This document shows, piece after piece, positions 34,402-43,392 of a DNA stretch of 64,000 bases. The notes beneath the pieces are model-generated. The model saw only the letters and a program-made list of their open reading frames with translations. It was not told the DNA's origin and did not search any database. A program made the translations under genes and the position numbers. The stretch is from Scatolibacter rhodanostii (GTDB lineage Bacteria; Bacillota; Clostridia; Oscillospirales; Acutalibacteraceae), in contig NZ_FZLO01000001.1 in NCBI RefSeq assembly GCF_900197595.1, positions 806,001-870,000 of the forward strand, read 5' to 3'. Each line of letters starts with the position of its first letter. Within the stretch, counting starts at the first letter, position 1.

Positions 34402-36375
34402 ATGTACATCCAGAAAAACTCGTCCGAACTCACTAAAGAGGAAATATCTGCTGGCATCCGCATTTGGAACAGTGCTGCCATTTCCCTTTTAGATATTCGT
34501 CACAATTTAATCTCCTCGAGAGAAGCCCTTAGTCAGTACCGCCTGCCTGCCAGTGCCTTTTTCTTTACTAGCGGCGGTGAAGCTGAATTATTACTCAACG
34601 ATACCTCGTTTCACATCGAAAGATTTGGCATTTTTCATGCCGGCAAAGGAACTTTATTAAGCATTCACCCCAAATGTGAGTGGCTCGAATATTACATGGT
34701 ACTATACAAGGCGAGTGAACCTCCTTTTCACAAAAGAGAATATGCTCATTTAATAGAAAGTAACAACCCTTTCCAAACGCAATATGGATTCTCTCCAAAT
34801 AATCCTATTTTCATTTCAGAACTGCTGCGAAAAATGTATGAAAGCTGGAAAGGCCCCACTCCCCTGAATTTATTTTTTGGTAAATCTGCTTTTTATCAAC
34901 TAGTATATGCTGTTTACGAAGAGCTTGAAAGAGGCCCTGTTCGCATGTTTGAACCCGACAACATTGCCATGGCTATGCGATATCTAACGGAGCATTATAA
35001 CCAAGAAATTTCTATGCAGGAGCTCTGCGAAATGATGGGTATGAGCTACAGCCATTTTTATAAGAACTTTAAAGAACAAACAGGTGTCAGTCCGCAGGAA
35101 TACTTAATTCAAGTACGTCTTTCTACCGCAAAACGCTGGTTGCAAAACAGCGAAATGCCGATGCGAGCTATTGCCGATTCTGCCGGATTCGCAAACGAAC
35201 GCAATTTTTATCGCAGCTTTGCCAAGCATTACGGTGTTTCGCCCAATACATTCAGAAAGAATGTGTCACGTCCAGAGAACGATGAGGCCATTGGAAATAT
35301 CATTCCTTTTCTCTATAATGAGGAGAGTCAAGTTAGTTTTGACGAACTCAAAGAAAAAGGAGTCATACAAATGGTTAAACAAATGAAAAATAGAGCGGTC
35401 ATGGCAGCTGCCTTGTCACTGGTCATGCTACTATCTGCTTGTGGAGCACCGTCAGAAAGCAGCGACACGGAAAGTAAAGTTTCTTCCACATCATCAGTGA
35501 GTAGTCAAATAGCAGAAAGTCAGAATGAACAATCCGCAAAAGAGGATACAAGAATGATTAGTACCGTAAAAGGTGATGTAGAAATTCCAACAAACCCAAA
35601 ACGCATTGTAACAGATGCCGGTATACTGGGTAACGTTTTAGCTCTTGGTGTGGTTCCTATAGCGATTGAGGATTATACTTCTACTGATGTCGCTTATAAA
35701 GATTTAATTCAAGATTCTGCCGTCTTAGAAAAATGGGAGCCAGAAGCAATTATGGCGCAAGAACCAGATTTGATTATCACGGTCTATGAAGACAGCTATG
35801 ATCAATTATCCAAAGTCGCACCAACTGTTTATATCCCTAGCGATGATATCAGCGTAGAAGAAAAGCTTACCTTTATCGCAGATGTTTTAGGCAAGGATCC
35901 CGCAGAAGGAAAGCAGGTTGTCGATTCTTTCTATGAAAAAGCAGCTGAATCAAAGGCTAAACTCAAAGACGCCGGATTCTATGACAAAACTTTCAGCGTT
36001 ATTCGCGTGCAAGGTGAGAATAAAATTGGTGTACGCTGGAGCAATAATCTTGGGGGTCAAATTCTATTTGGTGCCCTAGATTTGCCTAAATCTGAAGGCG
36101 CTTTAAGAGAAATTGAGGCAGGCGAAGATTGGGGTGCCACTCTCTCTTTTGAGGCCTTGCCAGAATATATGGGAGATTATATTCTAGTCACCGCTTCAAG
36201 CGAATTTGGCTATGATTTAATTAAAGACAACCCTGTATGGCAGTCACTGCCCGCCGTTCAGGCCGGCAATATTATTGTTCTTTCAGAACCTTATATGTAT
36301 TTAAACGATATCTACTCTTGGTCGGCACAATTAGACCTCGTAACCAACAGCCTTTTGGCGTTAAACAATCCATAA
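34402..36375 (+). CDS. AraC-type regulator fused in frame to a siderophore-type lipoprotein (copy 2)
   Basis: A 657-residue paralogue of the preceding gene with the same architecture: cupin-like domain, double helix-turn-helix (SMQELCEMMGMSYSHFYKNF; RAIADSAGFANERNFYRSF), linker with YNEESQVSFDEL, lipoprotein signal from Met324 (MVKQMKNRAVMA...MLLSAC, lipobox LSAC) and a Peripla_BP_2-type domain (GDVEIPTNPKRIV). The regulator halves are visibly far more similar between copies than the binding domains, so ligands may differ. Internal AAGGAG lies 8 nt before ATG 35371, the same geometry as copy 1. Start 34402 has AGAGGTG upstream; an earlier in-frame ATG (34339) lies inside the terminator. Confidence 0.88.
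   Translation: MYIQKNSSELTKEEISAGIRIWNSAAISLLDIRHNLISSREALSQYRLPASAFFFTSGGEAELLLNDTSFHIERFGIFHAGKGTLLSIHPKCEWLEYYMVLYKASEPPFHKREYAHLIESNNPFQTQYGFSPNNPIFISELLRKMYESWKGPTPLNLFFGKSAFYQLVYAVYEELERGPVRMFEPDNIAMAMRYLTEHYNQEISMQELCEMMGMSYSHFYKNFKEQTGVSPQEYLIQVRLSTAKRWLQNSEMPMRAIADSAGFANERNFYRSFAKHYGVSPNTFRKNVSRPENDEAIGNIIPFLYNEESQVSFDELKEKGVIQMVKQMKNRAVMAAALSLVMLLSACGAPSESSDTESKVSSTSSVSSQIAESQNEQSAKEDTRMISTVKGDVEIPTNPKRIVTDAGILGNVLALGVVPIAIEDYTSTDVAYKDLIQDSAVLEKWEPEAIMAQEPDLIITVYEDSYDQLSKVAPTVYIPSDDISVEEKLTFIADVLGKDPAEGKQVVDSFYEKAAESKAKLKDAGFYDKTFSVIRVQGENKIGVRWSNNLGGQILFGALDLPKSEGALREIEAGEDWGATLSFEALPEYMGDYILVTASSEFGYDLIKDNPVWQSLPAVQAGNIIVLSEPYMYLNDIYSWSAQLDLVTNSLLALNNP
35357..35373 (+). promoter_or_regulatory. 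Internal in-frame ribosome-binding site and ATG (copy 2)
   Basis: AAGGAG at 35357-35362, eight nt, ATG at 35371 (codon 324 of the long frame), again at the first residue of the lipoprotein signal. Confidence 0.75.
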
Positions 36376-36516
36376 CCTTCTCGGTTCTTAACAAAATGTC
36401 TTCTAGCTTTATAGGTCATGCGCAAAAAAGAACTGACCATCAGAGCTGCTAAAGCACTATTTGGCTTGAATTTAACTTAAGCTGTTTCTTATTTTCTTCA
36501 TACCAAAAGCCACCTA

Positions 36517-36556
36517 AAGCAAAAACACTCCTGCGTTTTCAGGAGTGTTTTTGCTT
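36517..36556. terminator. Bidirectional terminator after copy 2
   Basis: A 17-bp perfect stem AAGCAAAAACACTCCTG / CAGGAGTGTTTTTGCTT with 6-nt loop, between convergent genes. Confidence 0.85.
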
Positions 36557-36609
36557 CTTTGCTTCAGTAAGAAAGATTGTATGTATTTCTAAATTAGCAA
36601 AATATTTCG

Positions 36610-37557
36610 TCATCTACTTTTAAGTTCATTTAGTTTTTCTTTCATTAAAGTGATTGCCCAACCATTATCCGCCTCATATCCACGATAAACGTGTTCTTGT
36701 GCTGCAATTATCAGCAGATAAATATCGTAATAATATATTCGACGTTTTTCGGCTACCGTAAAATGTGTTTTTCCATAACCGTTCAAGAAATCTGCTGATT
36801 GTGAATAGGAACGAAACCCTACTTCCATTAAAAAATCTCCCCACAAACAGCGCTCCCAATCAATTAAACCAGTAATCTTACCATTTTCTATAAAAATATT
36901 GCCATCCCAGATATCCCAATGCACTAAGCTCGGTCTCTTTACTTCGGTAAAAATAGACTTGTCCTCTTGAAGCAACGCGAGCAACTCTTCAAGTGAAATA
37001 GAAATTTCAATACCTGATTTTTTTGTATCCTGCACCAAGGCTCTCATCATAGCAAAAAACACACCATACCAATCATCGCCTTGTAACGATGGCTGACCAG
37101 GAAGGCCGAAATAAATATTAGTTAGCTCGTTAATCTGTCTATTGATTTTGCCGGTTTGGGCATAAATGCTACTCAGTTCAGCAGGTTGCAATTGTTCTTT
37201 TAGCGAGGATAGGCTGTTACCTGAAATTCTTTCCATAAAAAAATAGGGAGCATTACATAAGGTGCATGAAAAATCGCTAACCTGCACTTTAGGCAAAGGT
37301 ATGCTCGTCTGCTCTGCCACAAGTTTCATACTTGCTACTTCTGTAGCCATAATATCTTTTTCGTATGTCATGATTGTTGTGTCAGGATGTGGAGCTATTT
37401 TCAGCACAAACTCCGTGCCATCCTTAAAAGCGACCAAATAAGCAATGTTGAAAAAACCTTCTGTCAGCTCTTGAATATGCCTGAATGCTTTATTAGGAAA
37501 TGCCTGTTCAACCAATTTTTCAAGCGCAGCTCTACTTTGTATGTTTTTTGTTAACAT
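36610..37557 (-). CDS. Aminoglycoside phosphotransferase-family kinase
   Basis: A 315-residue protein kinase-like-fold enzyme: catalytic HWDIWDGNIFI (HxDxxxxN) and metal-binding LIDWERCLWGD. The N-terminal lobe has VLKIAPHP with the ATP-binding Lys. The family phosphorylates aminoglycosides, choline, homoserine or other small molecules; no specific resistance subfamily is recognised. It stands alone. Confidence 0.8.
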   Translation of the reverse strand: MLTKNIQSRAALEKLVEQAFPNKAFRHIQELTEGFFNIAYLVAFKDGTEFVLKIAPHPDTTIMTYEKDIMATEVASMKLVAEQTSIPLPKVQVSDFSCTLCNAPYFFMERISGNSLSSLKEQLQPAELSSIYAQTGKINRQINELTNIYFGLPGQPSLQGDDWYGVFFAMMRALVQDTKKSGIEISISLEELLALLQEDKSIFTEVKRPSLVHWDIWDGNIFIENGKITGLIDWERCLWGDFLMEVGFRSYSQSADFLNGYGKTHFTVAEKRRIYYYDIYLLIIAAQEHVYRGYEADNGWAITLMKEKLNELKSR

Positions 37558-37737
37558 AGTACCCCATCACACTCCATTCAATATCGTATGCCAATTTTAA
37601 TCTATATCATGAATTCTATGTACAGCGTATCTGTAAAAGTCAAAAATTCGATTGCAACTGGCTGTTTTTCTAAAAGATTTGTGTAATCCTGTAAGAATAA
37701 ATGTAAATTTTTATTCTCTTCTAAATCGTTTGCTCTG

Positions 37738-38364
37738 TTAAACCTCATACTCATTAGCACCTAAAAGCGCCTTGTTAATAAGAAAATCCTCAACAAACTG
37801 ATTGCCGCATCGACTCAGCTCACCCATAACGCGTTGAATTCCGTAATCGGTTTTATACCAGTTATCTTTTGTAATATCATAGCTCAAAACAGGTGACACA
37901 AAAAACTTTGTATTCGGAAAAGCCATTTGATAAGACATCAGACTTCTTCTGGCGTGAAAGGACTTACATATAAGAATTGCTTTATTCATTTCAAGTTGAT
38001 TATTGTTTACTACTTCACGGGCAAAGAGAGCGTTTTCTTTTGTGAAAGAGGACTTATTTTCTCCATAAAAGGCTGATTCAGGTACACCATTTTTCAATAA
38101 TACATCGACAAAAAAGTCGTATTCTGTTTCATATTGCTTGTTGTAAATCTCTGTTTTTGAGCGTGGACCAGGAAATTTTCCGGTTTTTATACTTACACCG
38201 CCAGATATTAAGATGACAGGTGCTCTTTGATTTTTCCATAACTCTGCCGCTTTTTCTCCTAATTCTGGGTGAGAACCTCCCACAATCATAATTGCATCTG
38301 CTTTTTCTATTTCATGCTCAATGAAAATGAAATCACCAATATCTTTTATAATCTCTTGCACCAT
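37738..38364 (-). CDS. YdcF/DUF218 family protein
   Basis: A 208-residue cytoplasmic DUF218 protein: ADAIMIVGGSHPELGEKAAEL, VILISGG, and KAILICKSFHARRS. The YdcF family binds SAM-like or nucleotide ligands; the reaction is unknown. No membrane segment is present. It is separated from the tRNA-Leu by 60 nt. Confidence 0.78.
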   Translation of the reverse strand: MVQEIIKDIGDFIFIEHEIEKADAIMIVGGSHPELGEKAAELWKNQRAPVILISGGVSIKTGKFPGPRSKTEIYNKQYETEYDFFVDVLLKNGVPESAFYGENKSSFTKENALFAREVVNNNQLEMNKAILICKSFHARRSLMSYQMAFPNTKFFVSPVLSYDITKDNWYKTDYGIQRVMGELSRCGNQFVEDFLINKALLGANEYEV

Positions 38365-38424
38365 TTTGACACCTCCTGAAAGAACAACCTCGCATTCATA
38401 TATTTATCTAACTATAATATAAAA

Positions 38425-38466
38425 AATCAAGGCAAAACACATATAGTATTGTGTTCTGCCTTGATT
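38425..38466 (-). terminator. Terminator of tRNA-Leu(TAG)
   Basis: Near-perfect 17-bp stem AATCAAGGCAAAACACA / TGTGTTCTGCCTTGATT; on minus followed by TTTTT. Confidence 0.85.
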
Positions 38467-38470
38467 GCTT

Positions 38471-38554
38471 TGGTACAGGTGACAGGACTTGAACCTGCAC
38501 GGGGTTACCACTAGAACCTAAATCTAGCGCGTCTGCCAATTCCGCCACACCTGC
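38471..38554 (-). tRNA. tRNA-Leu (anticodon TAG)
   Basis: An 84-nt class II tRNA: acceptor GCAGGTG / CACCTGT (G-U at the end), anticodon stem CTAGA / TCTAG with loop TTTAGGT, variable arm, T-loop TTCAAGT, A73 and encoded CCA. Confidence 0.92.
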
Positions 38555-38576
38555 ATATTAAAAATGAAGCTTCATT

Positions 38577-38605
38577 ATCATACTACATCTTTTGCAAAAT
38601 TGCAA
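38577..38605 (-). promoter_or_regulatory. Promoter of tRNA-Leu(TAG)
   Basis: Minus-strand TTGCAA, 17-nt spacer, TATGAT, about 23 nt upstream. Confidence 0.65.
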
Positions 38606-38689
38606 GACCTTTTTTGATATTTTTTGCTTAAATCTGCAAAAGTGTTGATTTATATAGGCAAAAAGAGTATTCTTTTGTTTGCAGTTCTC

Positions 38690-38733
38690 TGCGGTCAGTC
38701 GCAAAATCCTGACCTTAAAAAAATACTAGGAGG
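38690..38733 (+). promoter_or_regulatory. PreQ1-I riboswitch (type 2-like) upstream of queT
   Basis: P1 stem GGTCAG / CTGACC (38693-38698 with 38709-38714) encloses the loop TCGCAAAATC, followed by an A-rich tail TTAAAAAAATACTAGGAGG. The loop and tail layout matches the Thermoanaerobacter preQ1 aptamer (stem, TCGCAGTAAC loop, TTAACAAAACAAGG tail). The 3' pseudoknot strand contains the Shine-Dalgarno AGGAGG, so ligand binding should block translation of queT. Confidence 0.75.
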
Positions 38734-38742
38734 CATACCTTT

Positions 38743-39285
38743 ATGCAAAATTTAAAAAAAGTTCGCTATCTCGTTCAAGCGGCCGTCATTGCCGCACTCT
38801 ATGCTGCTCTAACTTATGTGGCAAACGCCCTCAATTTGGCCTATGGTCCGGTGCAGTTTCGTTTTTCAGAAGCTTTGACACTCTTAGCCGTATTTACTCC
38901 GGCTGCTATTCCTGGCCTGACAGTGGGTTGTTTTTTATCCAACCTGACAAGCCCTTTCGGCGTGGTCGATTGGATTTTCGGCTCTTTGGCTACGTTTTTA
39001 GCAGTTGTTTGCAGTCGGCAAGTGTCTAAAATCCGCTTTAAAGACACACCTATTCTTTCTCCTTTCATGCCAGTTTTATTTAATGCAGTGATTATCGGTT
39101 TTGAGATTGCTTGCTTTTCAAGCACCAATCAATTTTCTTTTGCTCACTTCTCGTGGCCTGTATTTTTCGCCAATGCACTTTCAGTCGGTGCGGGCGAATT
39201 GGTGGTCTGCTATGCACTCGGATTACCCTTCTATTTTGCAATCAGACAAATCCACTCAAAATACCCCAAACTTTTAACCTATTAG
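38743..39285 (+). CDS. queT: QueT-family queuosine-precursor transporter
   Basis: A 180-residue membrane protein with five or six helices, the S component of an energy-coupling-factor transporter (QueT, COG4708): RYLVQAAVIAALYAALTYV, YGPVQFRFSEALTLL and a C-terminal GELVVCYALGLPFY. It imports preQ1/preQ0 with a shared ECF module encoded elsewhere. The upstream preQ1 riboswitch supports the assignment and gives feedback control. Confidence 0.9.
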   Translation: MQNLKKVRYLVQAAVIAALYAALTYVANALNLAYGPVQFRFSEALTLLAVFTPAAIPGLTVGCFLSNLTSPFGVVDWIFGSLATFLAVVCSRQVSKIRFKDTPILSPFMPVLFNAVIIGFEIACFSSTNQFSFAHFSWPVFFANALSVGAGELVVCYALGLPFYFAIRQIHSKYPKLLTY

Positions 39286-39596
39286 TTCTCTAATAGCGAA
39301 GTTTAATTCAGCTCTTTAGAGAATCTCTCCATTTTTTTGAGTTGCGAAACTGATTTCTCTGATTCTCTTGGTTAGTATAATCTTATTATTTTAGTTAGTT
39401 GGGCAAACCGCTTTAAAGAGATTCTTTATCTCAAAATTTTAGCGTGTTTGCCTATATTTTTTCTATAAGATTAGTGGAGGTTACACGGTTTTAATTCTTT
39501 TATAGATTTATTATTAATATCAAAAATGGTAATATATTAGCATAACGGATTAAGTTCGTCATAACTTTATCATATTCTCAAGGAGGAATATCTTTC
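39286..39596. other. Intergenic region, 311 nt, before nifJ
   Basis: Holds a TATAAT at about 39375 without a clear -35, the long hairpin at 39402-39463, and the nifJ ribosome-binding site AAGGAGG at 39581-39587. No Rex-type operator with a full TTGTGA/TCACAA pair was seen. Confidence 0.45.
39402..39463 (+). terminator. Long hairpin with T-rich tail between queT and nifJ
   Basis: GGCAAAC-CGCT pairs with AGCG-GTTTGCC (one bulged base), with a nested GAGA / TCTC, then TATATTTTTTCT. It is either the queT terminator or an attenuator in the nifJ leader. Confidence 0.6.
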
Positions 39597-42500
39597 ATGG
39601 CAAGAAAAATGAAAACCATGGATGGTAATACTGCCGCTGCGCACGTTTCTTATGCGTTTACCGACGTAGCTGCCATCTATCCTATCACCCCGTCATCTGT
39701 AATGGCAGATGAAACGGACAAATATGCTGCCGCGGGCCGCAAAAACTTATTTGGCAGAGAAGTTAGAGTGACTGAAATGCAGTCAGAAGGTGGTGCTGCC
39801 GGTGCTGTTCACGGTTCTTTGGCTGCTGGTGCTTTAACTACCACTTACACTGCTTCTCAGGGTCTTCTTTTGATGATCCCAAATATGTTTAAAATGGCCG
39901 GTGAATTGCTCCCCAGCGTTATTCATGTTTCAGCCAGAACTGTTGCTTCACACGCTTTGAATATTTTCGGTGATCACTCCGATATTTATTCTGCTCGCCA
40001 GACCGGCTATGGTATGCTGTGCGCAAACAGTCCTCAAGAAGCAATGGACCTTGGTGCTGTTGCTCACCTTTCTGCTATTAAAGGCAGAGTGCCGTTTGTT
40101 CATTTCTTCGACGGTTTCCGTACTTCTCATGAAGTGCAGAAAATTGAAGTTTGGGATTATGAAGATTTAGACGAAATGCTTGACTGGGATGCCGTCAACG
40201 CTTTCCGTAAAAATGCTTTGAACCCAGAACATCCTGTTCTTAGAGGACAAGCTCAAAACGGCGATATCTTCTTCCAGGCAAGAGAAGCTTCCAATAAATA
40301 TTATGATGCTGTTCCTGAAGTTGTTGTTGACTACCTAAACAAAGTCAATGCAAAAATCGGCACAGACTACAAACCTTTCAACTACTACGGCGCCCCTGAC
40401 GCTGAAAAAGTAATCATTGCTATGGGTTCTGCTTGTGAAACCATTGAAGAAGTCATTGATTATCTTGTTGCTGCAGGCGAAAAAGTTGGTCTTGTAAAAG
40501 TTCACCTCTATCGTCCATTTGTTGCTAAATATCTTTTAGACGTTATTCCTGAAACGGCTAAAGTTATTTCTGTTCTTGACAGAACCAAAGAGCCCGGTTC
40601 TATCGGCGAACCTCTTTATCTTGATGTACTGGCTGCTCTTAACGGTACTCCGTTCGGCGCTTGCCCTGTTCTCTCTGGCCGTTATGGTCTTGGTTCTAAA
40701 GATACCAAGCCTTCTGACATTATTGCTGTTTACCGCAATATGGAGAAAGCAGAACCCAAAAAGAGATTTACTATCGGTATCGTAGACGATGTCACTCATC
40801 TGTCACTCGAAGTTACAGAAGATCCTGACACCGCACCTAAGGGTACAACTTCTTGTAAATTCTGGGGTCTTGGTTCTGACGGTACTGTCGGTGCTAACAA
40901 AAACTCCATCAAAATTATTGGTGACCATACTGACATGTATGCTCAGGGTTACTTTGATTATGATTCCAAAAAATCAGGCGGTTTGACTATCTCTCACCTG
41001 CGTTTTGGTCATAGCCCAATCAAGTCCACTTATTATATCTCCAAAGCTGACTTTGTTGCTTGTCATAACCCTGCTTATCTTGAGCAATATGATATTGTTA
41101 CAGATATCAAAAAAGGCGGCAGCTTCCTGTTGAACTGCCAGTGGTCAGTTGAAGATTTAGACAGCAGAATCCCTGCTAAAGTGAAGAAATATATCGCTGA
41201 TAATGATATCAACCTCTACATCATTGATGGTTTTGATATTGGTAAAGAAATCGGTCTGGGCACCAGAATCAATACAATTCTGCAATCTGCTTTCTTTAGC
41301 ATTGCTAAGATTATTCCGGCAGAAGATGCTAAACAGTATATGAAAGATGCTGCTACTCGTTCTTATAGCAAAAAAGGTGATGCCATCGTTAAGATGAACC
41401 ACGATGCTATCGAACGCGGTGCTACCAGCTATATTAAAGTAGAAGTTCCTGCTGATTGGAAAAACGCAGTAGATGAATCTGAAAAGGTCTTAGCTACTGG
41501 CGACAGAGCAGATCTTGTTGATTATGTTAACAATGTCGTGCACCCAGTAAATAGCTTCCACGGTAAAGATTTGCCTGTTTCTGCTTTTGAAAAATATGCA
41601 GACGGTACTTCTCCACAAGGTACTTCCGCTTACGAAAAACGCGGTATCGCTGTTGACGTTCCAGAGTGGATTCCTGAAAACTGTATCCAGTGTAACCAGT
41701 GTGCTTATGTTTGTCCTCATGCTGTCATTCGTCCTGTTGCCATGACAGAAGAAGAGAAAAACGCTGCACCAGATATCATGATGTCAAAACCAATGACAGG
41801 TATGCCCGGCATGCATTTTGGTATTGTCATTTCTACTCTTGACTGTACCGGTTGTTCTTCTTGCGTACAGACTTGCCCTGCTAAAACAAAAGCTCTCAAA
41901 ATGTCTCCTATCGATTCACGCAGACCACAGCAAGAAGTCTTCAACTATGCTGTTAAACTGCCTGTTAAAGAAGATGTTTTGGCTAAATTTAAACCAACTA
42001 CCGTTAAAGGCAGCCAGTTTAAACAACCCCTTCTCGAATTCTCCGGCGCTTGCGCAGGCTGTGGTGAAACACCTTATGCTCGCTTGACCACACAGCTCTT
42101 CGGCGACAGAATGTATATCGCTAACGCAACCGGCTGTTCTTCTATCTGGGGCGGTTCTGCACCGGCTACTCCTTATACCGTTAACAAAGACGGTCATGGT
42201 CCTGCATGGCAGAACTCTTTGTTTGAAGATAATGCTGAGTTTGGTCTTGGTATTTATCTTGGACAAAAAGCTATTCGCGATCGTTTAGCTGAAAAAACAG
42301 AGAAATTGATTGCTGTTGAATATTGCACTGCTGAACTAAAAGAAGCTGGTCAAAAATGGCTTGATACAATGACAGATGGCGAGCTTTCTAAACAAGCAAC
42401 TGCTAACTTCATTAAAGCTCTTGAGTGTGGCGTAGCTACCATTGATGAGTCTCTTGACTATGCAAAATCTATCAATTCAGCTGAAATGATTGCTGAGCTT

Positions 42501-43241
42501 GAGCAGAAAAAAGCCAACGGTGAAACACTTTGCGGTTGTGAAGCTTGCTCATTAGCTCTCGAAATTTTGAAAGATAAAGAATTCCTTGCTAAGAAATCCA
42601 TTTGGATTCTCGGTGGCGATGGTTGGGCTTATGATATCGGTTTCGGCGGCTTAGACCACGTTATCGCTTCTGGCGAAGATGTCAACATTCTTGTCTTTGA
42701 CACCGAAGTTTATTCTAACACAGGTGGTCAGGCTTCTAAATCTTCTCCAACCGGTTCTGTTGCTCAGTTTGCTGCAACTGGTAAACCTACGAAGAAGAAA
42801 GACCTTGCTGCTATCGCTATGAGCTATGGTTATGTTTATGTCGCACAGGTTGCTATGGGTGCTGACATGAATCAGTGCATTAAAGCTCTAAATGAAGCTG
42901 AAGGCTATAAGGGTCCGTCACTTGTCATCGCTTATTCACCTTGTATCAACCATGGTATTAAGGGCGGCATGGGCGCTTCTATGGCAGAAGAGAAAAAGGC
43001 TGTTACTGCTGGTTACTGGCATAACTTCCGTTTTGATCCTCGCCGTGAAGATGCAGGCGAAAACCCATTTGTGCTTGACAGTAAAGCTCCTAGTGCTTCT
43101 TATCGTGAGTTCATCATGAGCGAAGTTCGTTACAGCAGCTTGACACGTTCTTTCCCAGATCGTGCTACTACACTGTTTGCACAAGCTGAAAAAGATGCTG
43201 AAGCTAAATATGCAAAATTGCTGAAATTAGCTGAAAAGTAA
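39597..43241 (+). CDS. nifJ: Pyruvate:ferredoxin (flavodoxin) oxidoreductase
   Basis: A 1214-residue single-chain enzyme with all domains in order: Pyr domain (YPITPSSVMAD near residue 25), gamma domain (about 430-600, GLGSDGTVGANK), two [4Fe-4S] motifs (CIQCNQCAYVCP at 696 and CTGCSSCVQTCP), a proximal-cluster/TPP domain (GACAGCGETPY, GGDGWAYDIG, NTGGQ). It oxidises pyruvate to acetyl-CoA and CO2 with reduction of ferredoxin, the central fermentative step. Codon usage looks strongly biased, as expected for a highly expressed gene. Monocistronic, with its own terminator. Confidence 0.97.
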   Translation: MARKMKTMDGNTAAAHVSYAFTDVAAIYPITPSSVMADETDKYAAAGRKNLFGREVRVTEMQSEGGAAGAVHGSLAAGALTTTYTASQGLLLMIPNMFKMAGELLPSVIHVSARTVASHALNIFGDHSDIYSARQTGYGMLCANSPQEAMDLGAVAHLSAIKGRVPFVHFFDGFRTSHEVQKIEVWDYEDLDEMLDWDAVNAFRKNALNPEHPVLRGQAQNGDIFFQAREASNKYYDAVPEVVVDYLNKVNAKIGTDYKPFNYYGAPDAEKVIIAMGSACETIEEVIDYLVAAGEKVGLVKVHLYRPFVAKYLLDVIPETAKVISVLDRTKEPGSIGEPLYLDVLAALNGTPFGACPVLSGRYGLGSKDTKPSDIIAVYRNMEKAEPKKRFTIGIVDDVTHLSLEVTEDPDTAPKGTTSCKFWGLGSDGTVGANKNSIKIIGDHTDMYAQGYFDYDSKKSGGLTISHLRFGHSPIKSTYYISKADFVACHNPAYLEQYDIVTDIKKGGSFLLNCQWSVEDLDSRIPAKVKKYIADNDINLYIIDGFDIGKEIGLGTRINTILQSAFFSIAKIIPAEDAKQYMKDAATRSYSKKGDAIVKMNHDAIERGATSYIKVEVPADWKNAVDESEKVLATGDRADLVDYVNNVVHPVNSFHGKDLPVSAFEKYADGTSPQGTSAYEKRGIAVDVPEWIPENCIQCNQCAYVCPHAVIRPVAMTEEEKNAAPDIMMSKPMTGMPGMHFGIVISTLDCTGCSSCVQTCPAKTKALKMSPIDSRRPQQEVFNYAVKLPVKEDVLAKFKPTTVKGSQFKQPLLEFSGACAGCGETPYARLTTQLFGDRMYIANATGCSSIWGGSAPATPYTVNKDGHGPAWQNSLFEDNAEFGLGIYLGQKAIRDRLAEKTEKLIAVEYCTAELKEAGQKWLDTMTDGELSKQATANFIKALECGVATIDESLDYAKSINSAEMIAELEQKKANGETLCGCEACSLALEILKDKEFLAKKSIWILGGDGWAYDIGFGGLDHVIASGEDVNILVFDTEVYSNTGGQASKSSPTGSVAQFAATGKPTKKKDLAAIAMSYGYVYVAQVAMGADMNQCIKALNEAEGYKGPSLVIAYSPCINHGIKGGMGASMAEEKKAVTAGYWHNFRFDPRREDAGENPFVLDSKAPSASYREFIMSEVRYSSLTRSFPDRATTLFAQAEKDAEAKYAKLLKLAEK

Positions 43242-43283
43242 TTTTTCAAATTTGAAATAGTAATTATTTAATATGATGTACGA

Positions 43284-43326
43284 ATTAATCCGAACAGATT
43301 TATTTCTGTTTGGATTAATTTTTTTA
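43284..43326 (+). terminator. Terminator of nifJ
   Basis: 15-bp stem ATTAATCCGAACAGA / TCTGTTTGGATTAAT with 6-nt loop, followed by TTTTTTT. Confidence 0.88.
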
Positions 43327-43392
43327 TGCTAGATTTTTGGAACATCTTCTTGTATAATGAAAATATTGATTACCCCTAAGAGAGGACTTACT

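Noticed and set aside
32329-36375. Sequencing error or frameshift joining AraC and lipoprotein genes
   Set aside because: Both tandem copies show the same in-frame junction with the same spacing and a conserved linker, so a random error is unlikely.
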